The position numbers were made by a program, and so were the translations under genes. From an uncultured Lachnospiraceae bacterium (GTDB lineage Bacteria > Bacillota > Clostridia > Lachnospirales > Lachnospiraceae), in the NCBI GenBank assembly GCA_946403075.1, contig CAMIYN010000012.1, forward strand, positions 1 through 44,139: a stretch of 44,139 nt of DNA, in the 5' to 3' direction. This document shows, in pieces, positions 34,798 through 42,549 of this stretch. The stretch's first letter is position 1; every line of letters begins with the position of its first letter. Under the pieces are notes generated by a model that worked only from the letters and a program-made list of their open reading frames with translations, did no database searches and was not told where the DNA came from.

Positions 34798-35250
34798 TAT
34801 TAAAACCTCATTAATATTATTTATAAAGAACTAAACTAATCAATAAAATAAACTATTATATATTTTAACATTGCCTTTTACCAAATATGTCAAATTATTG
34901 ACTTTTATATAAATTAATAAATTATATAATTATTTTAATTTGAATATTATTTTATTATAAATTTTTATTTTTTCTATATATAATCTAATATTTTAAAATA
35001 TATTTCATAATCTATATCTTTAAATACATTAAAAATTATATCAATATTATAATTTTTCTAAATATATTGTTTCATATCTTTTAAATTTATATTCACACTC
35101 TCACTTGTTTTATTTTTATATTATGTTATAATTATAAATAATGAAATTTAAAATTTGATTTTTAGATTTTAGTTTGTGGCTTTTTAATTGATACTATTTT
35201 AATATATATAAAATCTATTATTGAAATTATATCCATTGGAGGTATTCAAA
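34798..35250. other. Gene-poor, very AT-rich region
   Basis: Apart from the ribosome site TGGAGGT (35237-35243) of the next small gene, I see no ORF, RNA gene or clear hairpin terminator. Composition is extremely A+T rich. Confidence 0.4.
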
Positions 35251-35424
35251 ATGATTTTGTTAGTATTAATAATAATATTGCTAGCTTTTTTTCATAATAA
35301 ATTAAATTATTTGAAAAAAAATAATATGAATTTCAAGTTTAAGTTTGTTATTTTGCCATTTCCTTTTTTATTTTTTAGAAGATGGTATTTTGATAATTTT
35401 TTTGATGATTTTGATAATATATAG
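35251..35424 (+). CDS. Small single-pass membrane protein, 57 residues
   Basis: ATG 35251 follows GGAGGT by 7 nt, so translation is likely. Residues 1-14 (MILLVLIIILLAFF) form a membrane segment or signal anchor; a basic stretch (about 15-33, rich in Lys and Asn) follows, then a second hydrophobic stretch (FVILPFPFLFF), RRW, and an acidic aromatic tail (FDNFFDDFDNI). No family recognised. It sits alone between the tRNA and the defence-like genes; a toxin-like or sensor peptide is conceivable but not supported. Confidence 0.55.
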   Translation: MILLVLIIILLAFFHNKLNYLKKNNMNFKFKFVILPFPFLFFRRWYFDNFFDDFDNI

Positions 35425-35480
35425 CTAATAATGTTTTTTTCAAACTTTTTTAATAATATATTTTTTTATATAATTCTTAA

Positions 35481-36152
35481 CTAATACCATATTTTTGATT
35501 TATCATTTATTTCTCTTAATGCATCCATTAATAAATAATATAAAAAATTAGGGGACACCCTTGCTTCTGGATGATTGTAAGATATAATGATTCTATTATT
35601 ATCTATCACATACCGCACACCTTTATGTGTCATTTCCCATTTAATATCAATATTTTTATATACACTATTAAAAAAGGGATATTCAGTTCCACATAAAATA
35701 ATTAAATCTGGCTCATATATATCTACTTGTCTCTTTAATAATTCACTATCACTAACTGCATATTCAAAAATCTCATCATTATTTGCAACAGCTTTGCCAC
35801 CAGTATACTTTTTTAGATTTAATACTGCAATAGATTTTAAATACTCTTTTCGTTCTGCTTCTTCTATATTTACAATATCTTTCCAGTTATAATCTTTATC
35901 TATATTTCTAATTCCCTTAACCCATCTACATATATTATTCCATGTGCGATCTCTTCCACCATTTCTTAAAAACTCTCTTAAATCCCAATCAGTTTCATCA
36001 CTATTTACTTCTTTTAATACAAATAAAATTTTGCAATTTGACTTTGCATAATCCTCAAAAGAAACAACACCATCAGGAATAATTTTATTATTTTTCTTCT
36101 TCCAATCATCAAACAATTCTTTTTCTTGCTTTATTTTTAAATCAACATCCAA
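35481..36152 (-). CDS. Uracil-DNA-glycosylase-superfamily-like protein
   Basis: A 223-residue cytoplasmic protein. ILFVLKEVNSDE (about 43-54), the central IYEPDLIILCGTEYPF and the late IISYNHPEARVS resemble the order of motifs in UDG-fold proteins (active-site GxNPG position, then the HP[S/A]xR-type motif). The catalytic Asp/Asn of true uracil glycosylases is not evident, so it may be one of the non-canonical members found near defence genes. It sits alone, 41 nt downstream of the GIY-YIG gene, and is probably cotranscribed with it. Confidence 0.5.
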   Translation of the reverse strand: MDVDLKIKQEKELFDDWKKKNNKIIPDGVVSFEDYAKSNCKILFVLKEVNSDETDWDLREFLRNGGRDRTWNNICRWVKGIRNIDKDYNWKDIVNIEEAERKEYLKSIAVLNLKKYTGGKAVANNDEIFEYAVSDSELLKRQVDIYEPDLIILCGTEYPFFNSVYKNIDIKWEMTHKGVRYVIDNNRIIISYNHPEARVSPNFLYYLLMDALREINDKSKIWY

Positions 36153-36193
36153 TGTTTTCTCCTTATCTCATATTTACTAATTAACATAGTAAA

Positions 36194-37030
36194 CTATTTA
36201 ATAATATCTATAGGACTTTCCCCTTCACTATTCTTCCAACCATTACCACTTCTACTTGCTCCTGCTACTACACCTTCTGCTCTACTCGGATTATTATAAT
36301 CAATATTTTTAGTGAGTATGCCATCCTTTATAAATTTTTTAATTTTTTTTCTGCTATCCGAAATCCACGGAAAACAAGATTTGGATTCTTTTTTAGATAT
36401 ATTACTACCTTTTAATAACCAATATTTTCTGTTATTTTTATCATATGCAAGTTTTGCTTTAATGCCTTTACTCTCAAATTCAAAAATAAATTTATCTTCA
36501 ACATCTCTATCATCAAATGGCATATCCTGAATTAAAAATTCAAATCCCAGTACATAAATCATTTTAGACGAGACATCTAAAATATTTGATAAGATATTTG
36601 TAGTTTCACTATTGAAACTTGGTGGAGTTCCTTTATTTACAATATTATATTTATATGTCTTATTTGCACTATTTAATAATTTCCAATATTCTTTTTCTAA
36701 ATTTGATATAAAATCACTATCAAATACTTTATTTATAGTATTTGAAATATCTACTACCAACAATAAATAATCCCAGTCCTTTATGCGATTATGAGGTATA
36801 TCCTTAATCTTAATTCTCTTTATTATATCTCCATTTGACTTACCAACATAAACTTTTCTTTTTTTAGATTCAATCAAAAAATATATACCATTTGTTTTAA
36901 ACTCATCACTATCACATAAATCTATCATATCTCTTGGTATTTTATAAATTGCAATTGTTGTATTTTCGTTAGTTGTGCATTTAATTCGTCCATCAGGCCT
37001 TTTGTCTAATATTTTTACATTGATTTCCAT
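36194..37030 (-). CDS. GIY-YIG nuclease-family protein with C-terminal DUF4357
   Basis: A 278-residue protein. The GIY-YIG domain is visible as GIYFLIE (Gly48) and KVYVGKS (61-63), followed by the Arg in IIKRI (72) and a Glu in SNLEKEYWKLL. The C-terminal NPSRAEGVVAGASRSGNGWKN (about 246-266) is the DUF4357 signature (Ser-Ala-x-GxSxNGW). This pairing is frequent in bacterial accessory regions and associated with restriction or mobile elements. Target unknown. Ends 41 nt before the UDG-like gene. Confidence 0.8.
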   Translation of the reverse strand: MEINVKILDKRPDGRIKCTTNENTTIAIYKIPRDMIDLCDSDEFKTNGIYFLIESKKRKVYVGKSNGDIIKRIKIKDIPHNRIKDWDYLLLVVDISNTINKVFDSDFISNLEKEYWKLLNSANKTYKYNIVNKGTPPSFNSETTNILSNILDVSSKMIYVLGFEFLIQDMPFDDRDVEDKFIFEFESKGIKAKLAYDKNNRKYWLLKGSNISKKESKSCFPWISDSRKKIKKFIKDGILTKNIDYNNPSRAEGVVAGASRSGNGWKNSEGESPIDIIK

Positions 37031-37139
37031 TATTCTCTCTCCATTAAATACATATTTATCGTATCAAAATAGTATATTCTTTACTTTTTACTAAAGTTTC
37101 TTTGGTAAATGCTAGATATATAATATTCTAAAACGAATA

Positions 37140-37478
37140 CTACATAGATAACTTATATAAAGCATATTGATTTAGCGACACACCTTCTTCTTTTGCTTTT
37201 TTAGATAATAATTTATGTAATGTTTTTGGCAGTCTAACAACAAACTTTCCACTATAATCAATTGAATCCATAGGCAAAGGAATTTTTATCCCATTTGCAA
37301 TTTTAGTTTCTATATAAGATTCCATTGCATCTTTTACATCTCTATATGCTTCATCATATGTATTACCTGTTCCTATTAGCCCTTCTAACTCCAAAACTCT
37401 AGCGGCAAAATACTTTCCACTTTCGTCATTGATTTGATTAATAACAAAACTATAAGGCATACTTAGATACTTTTCCAC
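37140..37478 (-). CDS. hicB: HicB-family antitoxin
   Basis: A 112-residue protein. The HicB fold part reads YSFVINQINDESGKYFAARVLELEGLIGTGNTYDEAYRDVKDAMESYIE (a degenerate RNase H fold), and the C-terminal GKFVVRLPKTLHKLLSKKAKEEGVSLNQYALYKL is a ribbon-helix-helix DNA-binding domain. Start is GTG 37478; ATG 37460 is possible. The position where a hicA toxin is expected, just upstream, contains only a broken reading frame (next entry), so this looks like an orphaned antitoxin. Confidence 0.88.
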   Translation of the reverse strand: MEKYLSMPYSFVINQINDESGKYFAARVLELEGLIGTGNTYDEAYRDVKDAMESYIETKIANGIKIPLPMDSIDYSGKFVVRLPKTLHKLLSKKAKEEGVSLNQYALYKLSM

Positions 37479-37543
37479 TTCTTTTTAATTCACTTTCTTC
37501 ATCTTCTTCACCATTTCCTTTTCTTTTAGTTTTCCCATATTAT

Positions 37544-37723
37544 CTATTTAGGTCTTCTTTTTAGAATCTCATTCACATATACTGCTTTTAACGGAGGTCT
37601 TTCTTTAATGTAAATACATCTCCATCACTATTTACAAACGGCATATAGACCTTTCTGTCTATCCATTCTATAGCCAAAATATTCTAATATCTTTACTGCC
37701 TCTTCATTCCATATCCCGTTTGA
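37544..37723 (-). pseudogene. Decayed hicA-like toxin gene (two frameshifts)
   Basis: Reading the minus strand in three successive frames gives a continuous protein-like sequence: NGIWNEEAVKILEYFGYRMD plus RQKG (then TAG in frame), PFVNSDGDVFTLKKD (then TAA) and RPPLKAVYVNEILKRRPK ending at TAG (37546-37544). The pattern (helix, FGYR-x-x-RQKG, beta strands, LKAVYVNEILKR) resembles small HicA-type toxins, and the site is directly upstream of hicB, as in hicAB. The catalytic His after RQKG is absent. Start codon not preserved. Confidence 0.5.
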
Positions 37724-37766
37724 TTAATTATGCATTTTCTATAAACTCTTTTTTATATTAATAAAA

Positions 37767-37792
37767 ATATAGTATCACATATGATACTATAT
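37767..37792. terminator. Perfect inverted repeat after the macrodomain gene
   Basis: ATATAGTATCA (37767-37777), loop CATA, TGATACTATAT (37782-37792). On the minus strand it is followed by TTTTTATT and lies 12 nt after the macrodomain stop, so terminator is the best reading; an operator for the former hicAB promoter is the alternative. Confidence 0.55.
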
Positions 37793-37804
37793 ATCAATTA
37801 TAGT

Positions 37805-38281
37805 TTAATCATTTCTACCATCATACAATATAATTTTAACTACTATATCATAATCATCACTTTTAAAAAAATCTTTTATTGCATTAACCGCTACATTAAT
37901 CGCTTCAACTTTTGGGTATCCATAAACTCCAGCTGATATGAGTGGAAATGCAATTGAATGAATATTATTTTCTTTTGCAAGTTTCAAACAACTTTTATAA
38001 CACTTAGTAAGCATCTCTGCTTCATTGTGTTTACCATCTATATAAATTGGTCCTACTGTGTGAATAACATATTTTGCAGGCAAATTATAACCTTTAGTGA
38101 TTTTTGCATCACCTGTCTCACATCCACCAAGTGTTATGCACTCTTTCAAAAGTTCATCACCTGCCGATCTATGAATCGCACCATCAACCCCACCCCCGCC
38201 AAGAAGCGTGTTATTTGCTGCATTTACTATTGCATCAGCATGAACTTTTGTTATGTCGTTTTTTTCGAATGATAGTGTCAT
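37805..38281 (-). CDS. Macrodomain protein (O-acetyl-ADP-ribose deacetylase-like)
   Basis: A 158-residue single macrodomain that should bind ADP-ribose and may remove ADP-ribose from acetyl groups or Asp/Glu side chains. The MacroD-type motifs are complete: DAIVNAANNTLLGGGGVDGAIHRSAG, GDAKITKGYNLPAKYVIHTVGP and FPLISAGVYGYP. Close to YmdB/MacroD in pattern. It may be housekeeping or take part in the neighbouring accessory genes (ADP-ribosylation toxins are known for macrodomain antidotes), but no ADP-ribosyltransferase is in the window. Confidence 0.93.
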   Translation of the reverse strand: MTLSFEKNDITKVHADAIVNAANNTLLGGGGVDGAIHRSAGDELLKECITLGGCETGDAKITKGYNLPAKYVIHTVGPIYIDGKHNEAEMLTKCYKSCLKLAKENNIHSIAFPLISAGVYGYPKVEAINVAVNAIKDFFKSDDYDIVVKIILYDGRND

Positions 38282-38387
38282 ATTTAATTTAAACTTTTAC
38301 ATTATAGTTTTATTTAGAATCAAGTGTAAGATTGAAGCAGTGCCCTAATGTAGATTTTATTAGTTCTTAGGTGAAAAAACGGTCGGT

Positions 38388-38430
38388 GTAGGGGACAACA
38401 GTCCAGTGGACTGTTGTCGCTTGCGAGCCC
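38388..38430. repeat. Dispersed GTAGGGG repeat with inner palindrome
   Basis: GTAGGGG (38388-38394), then an 11-bp palindrome ACAACAGTCCA (38395-38405), one base, TGGACTGTTGT (38407-38417), then CGCTTGCGAGCCC (38418-38430). The outer parts match the other copies; the inner palindrome occupies the variable middle. It lies 9 nt beyond the AAA-ATPase stop and could also act as a transcript-end hairpin. Confidence 0.75.
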
Positions 38431-38439
38431 TTTATTTTA

Positions 38440-39849
38440 TTATGGTGTGTTTCCATTACTTTTATTATAATCTTTAATCATTTCAATCAACAATTCTATA
38501 GAAGCTCGTAATTCATTTTCATTATACTTATTCCCATTATCTGGATGGTCAATTGCATTTCTAATATAAGTTGAAAGTGTTTGATAATTTATAGTCTTTC
38601 CATCTCGATCAGTATAAGATGATGACTTTAAATATTTGTTCTTATCTTTAATCTTACTCTTTATATAATTTTTTATATATGTATCACACTTACTAATTGT
38701 ATCACATTCTGTTATATTTTGTAGATGTCCATATAGTTGTATATGATAATCAATCGATACAATATTGAAAGTATAATAATTTGTTTCAGCTAATGTAATT
38801 GTTGGTAAAACTTGTGGTGTATCAACTCTATTATCACTTATAACACCATTATTATTTTTCAATGAAATTACCAAAGCATTATCTTTATCTTCTAATGCAC
38901 TTTTAATTACATATTCAGAGTGCGTAGCTACTATCATTTGAACAGTTTGCTTGTTATTTACAATAAATAAATCTCTATAGTACTTTAACACTTTTTCTTG
39001 CCATAATGGGTGCATACTTAATTCAGGCTCGTCAATTAAAACAGTTCCACCATTAATCATCTTCTGATTCTTTAACAAATAAGATCCCCTGAATACTATC
39101 TGCTTTTCTCCAGTACTTAATGAATCTATAGAAATTGTTTTGTCATGCTTTTTAAATAATATTCTCTTTTCTTGTTGGTTTTCATCATCAATTTTATCAA
39201 ATTTTATATCATCAAAAAAATTACCAAATGCATTCTCAAACCTATACATTTTTGAATTTTTTCTATGTTTTTCATACTCTTCTGACGATACGCTATTATT
39301 ACTCTTAGCTAAATTGCTCAATTTGTTACTATCTTGTGAAGAAATATCAATTAATAGTTGTTTAATATTTGTAAAATCTTCTTCTTCATCAATATTAAAT
39401 TTATCTTTATCTAATTGATTTGTTCTAACCGATTGTACTTGTTTTGTTTGAAATCCCGAGCGAGCTCTTGAATATGCGACACCATATGACCTTAAATCAA
39501 ATTGGTCGTTCATCATTTTGTCGCCATTATCTTTATTTCTATTTATATTTACAATTTCGCCTGTATTAATATTATGCCTTCTATGATATCCGTATTTATG
39601 ATAGTCATTTTGGTCACGATCATAAAATATTTTAACTTTAAATGTATTCACAGTATACATAATGTAATCAAATGGTGTAATAGGTCCACTATTCAAAAAA
39701 TATGCAAGTGTATCTAATATAGTTGTTTTTCCAGTTCCATTTTCACCTGCAATCACAATGGTATTGTATGGTGTACCATCTTTCTTTGTAAAATCTAATT
39801 CTAGACTTCCCAATACATCATGATTTTTCCACTTAATTTTTGTAATCAT
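38440..39849 (-). CDS. AAA (SMC/ABC-type) ATPase with C-terminal HEPN-like RX4H motif
   Basis: A 469-residue P-loop ATPase of the AAA_15/AAA_21 type. Walker A GENGTGKTT (35-43), ABC-like signature SLSTGEKQIVF, Walker B GGTVLIDEPELSMHP and ATHSEYVI are seen. There is no Toprim domain (unlike OLD/GajA) and no long coiled coil. The C-terminal region (about 370-469) ends with TYIRNAIDHPDN, where Arg430-Asn431 and His435 form RX4H with a polar residue after Arg, the form seen in HEPN ribonucleases. ATG 39849 is 13 nt after the YafQ toxin stop, so the three genes form one unit. Anti-phage (abortive infection) function is an inference. Confidence 0.75.
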   Translation of the reverse strand: MITKIKWKNHDVLGSLELDFTKKDGTPYNTIVIAGENGTGKTTILDTLAYFLNSGPITPFDYIMYTVNTFKVKIFYDRDQNDYHKYGYHRRHNINTGEIVNINRNKDNGDKMMNDQFDLRSYGVAYSRARSGFQTKQVQSVRTNQLDKDKFNIDEEEDFTNIKQLLIDISSQDSNKLSNLAKSNNSVSSEEYEKHRKNSKMYRFENAFGNFFDDIKFDKIDDENQQEKRILFKKHDKTISIDSLSTGEKQIVFRGSYLLKNQKMINGGTVLIDEPELSMHPLWQEKVLKYYRDLFIVNNKQTVQMIVATHSEYVIKSALEDKDNALVISLKNNNGVISDNRVDTPQVLPTITLAETNYYTFNIVSIDYHIQLYGHLQNITECDTISKCDTYIKNYIKSKIKDKNKYLKSSSYTDRDGKTINYQTLSTYIRNAIDHPDNGNKYNENELRASIELLIEMIKDYNKSNGNTP

Positions 39850-39862
39850 TATTTACCTTTCT

Positions 39863-40144
39863 TTATTTTTTAAACAATCTACTATGTGTACCTGTTCTAA
39901 CAAGTGACAATATTAATACATCTTCTCTGATTTTATAAATTAAAATCCAATCAGATTCTATGTGACATTCTCTATAGCCTTTATAGTTCCCTCTCAATTC
40001 ATGATCTCTATAATTTTCTGGTAGTTTCTTTCCATTTGCTAATATTTCAATTACCTTTTCTAATTTTAAAATATCTAACCCTTGCTTTAATGCCAATTTA
40101 AAATCATTTTTAAATTGATTAGTTCTCTCAATACTATATTTCAT
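39863..40144 (-). CDS. yafQ: YafQ-family toxin (RelE/ParE superfamily mRNA interferase)
   Basis: A 93-residue toxin expected to cut mRNA on the ribosome. All YafQ key residues can be placed: His48 (RDHELRG), His61 (ECHIESDW), Asp65, Trp66, His87 (RTGTHSRLF) and Phe91. Length matches E. coli YafQ. It overlaps the antitoxin gene by 4 nt. Toxin appears intact. The ATPase gene follows by 13 nt. Confidence 0.93.
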   Translation of the reverse strand: MKYSIERTNQFKNDFKLALKQGLDILKLEKVIEILANGKKLPENYRDHELRGNYKGYRECHIESDWILIYKIREDVLILSLVRTGTHSRLFKK

Positions 40145-40350
40145 ACTAGCAAATCCTCAAATAATTCCTTAACTGAATTAAATTTTTTAGCATTAGGCGA
40201 GTTTAACAATTTTTCACTCTCTTCAATGGCTTTCATTGTCTCTTCATTTGGTATATGAGAAACTATAGGATTAAAAAGAGTTACAAAACTATCAATTTGT
40301 TCTTCATCCATCATATTAATTATATTTATTGCAGTATCTCTTAAGCTCAT
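40141..40350 (-). CDS. Antitoxin of the YafQ toxin (RelB/DinJ-like position)
   Basis: A 69-residue acidic, helical protein: MSLRDTAINIINMMDEEQID, IPNEETMKAIEESEKLLNSP and the end KKFNSVKELFEDLLV. ATG 40350 has AAAGGAGG upstream; a longer frame to 40386 lacks one. The C-terminal half (EETMKAIEESE...LFEDL) is typical of antitoxins that wrap RelE-type toxins. The N-terminal half is not the usual ribbon-helix-helix of DinJ, so DNA-binding mode is uncertain. Heads the operon. Confidence 0.85.
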   Translation of the reverse strand: MSLRDTAINIINMMDEEQIDSFVTLFNPIVSHIPNEETMKAIEESEKLLNSPNAKKFNSVKELFEDLLV

Positions 40351-40453
40351 ATAACCTCCTTTATTATATAATGAATAATTTACCAAAATTTTTTCATAAT
40401 ATCAATATTGTATCATTATGGAATGCCTACTTTTTTATGTCTACTATATAATA

Positions 40454-40547
40454 GGGCTCGCGATGCTTCGCCCCTACAAGCATACACTACTATCTTACAA
40501 AAAGGCTCACAAAAATCCTGCCTGTCTGCAAATAGGTCGCCCCTACG
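40454..40547. repeat. Dispersed repeat cluster upstream of the toxin-antitoxin operon
   Basis: Minus-orientation copies: GGGCTCGCGATGCTTCGCCCCTAC (40454-40477 in plus reading, split here as GGGCTCGCGATG and CTTCGCCCCTAC) and a longer one from GGCTC (40504) to TCGCCCCTACG (40537-40547) with a variable middle. It fills most of the gap between moaC and the antitoxin gene. Any promoter of the toxin-antitoxin operon must lie in 40351-40450. Confidence 0.75.
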
Positions 40548-40551
40548 AATG

Positions 40552-41037
40552 CTACTCCCCCCTCTCAAAATCCCCATGCACTCCACCACTCTTTTTTAAT
40601 AATTTAATATCTGTTATCACTATATCTTTTTGAACTGCTTTACACATATCATATACAGTAAGAGCTGCGATTGAGCAAGCAGTCAAACTCTCCATTTCCA
40701 CTCCTGTTTTTCCACTACATTTAACTGATGCTCTTATCTCTACTGATAAGTCATTTTCATTTAAACTAATATCCATATCTACACCATCTATCAATATTGG
40801 ATGGCACATAGGAATTATCTGTGGAGTTTTTTTTGCACCCATAATACCTGCAATCTGTGCAACAGTTAGGACATCACCTTTCTTCATCCCACCAGTTTTT
40901 ATCAAATCAAAAGTTTCTCTATTTACCAAAACTTTTGAAAAAGCAACAGCTCTCCTATCTGTCTCTTTTTTCTCACCGACATTTACCATAAATGCCTTAC
41001 CTTTTTCATTAAAATGTGTAAAATCTTTTTCACTCAT
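40552..41037 (-). CDS. moaC: Cyclic pyranopterin monophosphate synthase MoaC
   Basis: A 161-residue enzyme that turns the MoaA product into cyclic pyranopterin monophosphate in molybdenum cofactor synthesis. Present: TDRRAVAFSKVLVNRETFDLI, IAGIMGAKKTPQIIPMCHPI and the catalytic region SVKCSGKTGVEMESLTACSIAALTVYDMCKA. Full length for the family. AAGGAG precedes ATG 41037 at a distance of about 13 nt. No other Moa genes are in the window, so it stands alone here, at the border of the accessory region. Confidence 0.95.
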   Translation of the reverse strand: MSEKDFTHFNEKGKAFMVNVGEKKETDRRAVAFSKVLVNRETFDLIKTGGMKKGDVLTVAQIAGIMGAKKTPQIIPMCHPILIDGVDMDISLNENDLSVEIRASVKCSGKTGVEMESLTACSIAALTVYDMCKAVQKDIVITDIKLLKKSGGVHGDFERGE

Positions 41038-41504
41038 AAATTTACTTAATCTCCTTGTATAATATTGTTTATAAATAAATTATAATTTTATATTTATAAA
41101 AAATTATTTTTTATCTAATACTTATATCCTACATCATTTAAATTTTTTAAATAAAATATTAAAAAATTTATATAATTAGATGTTGACATAAATATTAAGA
41201 AAATATCTAAAAAGAAATCAATTCATCTAAAACTTCCTATGAGACCGTCATTATTAAACATTTTTCAAGATTTCATTTAAAAACTGTCAATTATTAGAGG
41301 TCTCTATAAAATTTATTAAATCTAAAAATGCATCATACCTCTATTTTTTGTAAAAATGTATTGAACCTTACAAAGTAAAATATTTAATAAGTTACAAGTG
41401 TTTTATATTTTAAAAATCAATATATTCAAATATTAACACAATACTTAACTAAGTGCAATAAAATATGCTTTTATTTTGTTTTATTTTTTAATATAATTAA
41501 ATTT
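41038..41504. other. Intergenic region between moaC and miaA
   Basis: No ORF or RNA gene recognised. Two features stand out: an imperfect inverted pair GAGACC (41241-41246) and GGTCTC (41299-41304) with flanking TAT/ATA, and near-direct copies GTCATTATTAAA and GTCAATTATTAGA about 45 nt apart. They might be the ends of a decayed element. TATAAT at 41492-41497 lies 7 nt before the miaA ATG (see findings). Confidence 0.35.
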
Positions 41505-42458
41505 ATGAATAAAAATAAAATAATAACAATTTCAGGACCTACTTGCACTAGCAAATCAGAAATTGCTGTTGCACTCGCACACATTATAAATGGTGAAATA
41601 ATTTCTTGCGACAGTATGCAGATATATAAACATATGGATATAGGTACAGCAAAAATTAATGAAGATGAAAAAGAAAATATCTCGCATTTTATGATAAGTG
41701 AAATTGAACCAACAGAATCATTTAACATAAAATCATTTAAAGAGAGAACATATAAGTATATAAATGAAATAACAAATAGAAAGCACACCCCCATTTTAGT
41801 TGGTGGAACTGGATTTTATTTAAATTCTATTATATATGATAATGATTTTCCATATGAAGATTATGAAAAAAATGCTGAAATAAAAAAAGAATTAGACCAA
41901 ATAGAAAAGATAGAAGGAAAAGAAGCATTATATAAAATATTAAAAGAAATAGATATTGAATCATATAATAAAATTGACAAGAATAATATTTACAGAATAA
42001 AAAGAGCAATTACATATTTTAAATTGCATAATGAAAAAATCTCTACACATAATGAATTAGAAAAATTGAAAAAAGAAAAATTTGATGGAAAATACATTTG
42101 TTTAATTGATGATAGAGATAATTTATATAAAAGAATCGATAAAAGAGTTGACAAGATGTTTTCACAAGGATTGATTGACGAAGTTAAGGCACTCATTAAA
42201 TTAGGAGTTAATAAAAACTCTCAATCAATGTCTGCAATTGGATACAGAGAACTATATGATTACTGCTTTAATGAAATTAAAAATATAAAAAATGATATTT
42301 CACTAGATGAAATAAAAGAAAAAATTAAACAGCACTCAAGAAATTATGCAAAGAGACAACTTACTTGGTTTAAAACTAAAAAAAATTTTCACTTTATCAA
42401 TATCAAAGATTTTTCTTACTCAAAAAAAAATATTGTAAAAAAAATTTTAGAAATTTAA
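41505..42458 (+). CDS. miaA: tRNA dimethylallyltransferase MiaA
   Basis: A 317-residue enzyme that prenylates A37 of tRNAs reading UNN codons. Seen: the P-loop SGPTCTSKSE (the common form is GPTASGKT, so the glycine before Lys is Ser here), ISCDSMQIYKHMDIGTAK, VGGTGFYLNSIIY, NIYRIKRAITYF, QGLIDEVKALI and the end SQSMSAIGYRELYDY with HSRNYAKRQLTWFK. Length matches the family. There is no ribosome site before ATG 41505; TATAAT is 7 nt upstream, suggesting a leaderless transcript. Confidence 0.94.
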   Translation: MNKNKIITISGPTCTSKSEIAVALAHIINGEIISCDSMQIYKHMDIGTAKINEDEKENISHFMISEIEPTESFNIKSFKERTYKYINEITNRKHTPILVGGTGFYLNSIIYDNDFPYEDYEKNAEIKKELDQIEKIEGKEALYKILKEIDIESYNKIDKNNIYRIKRAITYFKLHNEKISTHNELEKLKKEKFDGKYICLIDDRDNLYKRIDKRVDKMFSQGLIDEVKALIKLGVNKNSQSMSAIGYRELYDYCFNEIKNIKNDISLDEIKEKIKQHSRNYAKRQLTWFKTKKNFHFINIKDFSYSKKNIVKKILEI

Positions 42459-42491
42459 AATTTAAAAATTTGTATTTTTTTTCAAAAAGTA

Positions 42492-42519
42492 TTGACAAAT
42501 AAATAAATATTTGTATAAT
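42492..42519 (+). promoter_or_regulatory. Consensus promoter of the H1-like gene
   Basis: TTGACA (42492-42497), 16-nt spacer, TATAAT (42514-42519), both boxes perfect. The transcript would start near 42526, with AGGAGGTGG just before ATG 42550. This is the strongest promoter in the window and points to high expression. Confidence 0.85.
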
Positions 42520-42549
42520 ATAAACATACAAAGAGTAGGAGGTGGATCT

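Noticed and set aside
38440..39849. OLD/GajA-type nuclease or RloC/PrrC anticodon nuclease
   Set aside because: No Toprim motifs, no zinc-hook coiled coil and no PrrC-like nuclease triad arrangement; only the ATPase core and an RX4H motif are seen.
10238..40547. The GTAGGGGCGA repeats as a CRISPR array
   Set aside because: Copies are few, spread over 30 kb, in both orientations and degenerate, with no regular spacers and no cas genes.
41241..41304. Insertion-sequence remnant between moaC and miaA
   Set aside because: The inverted arms are only six perfect base pairs and no transposase fragment can be read; kept only as a remark on the intergenic region.
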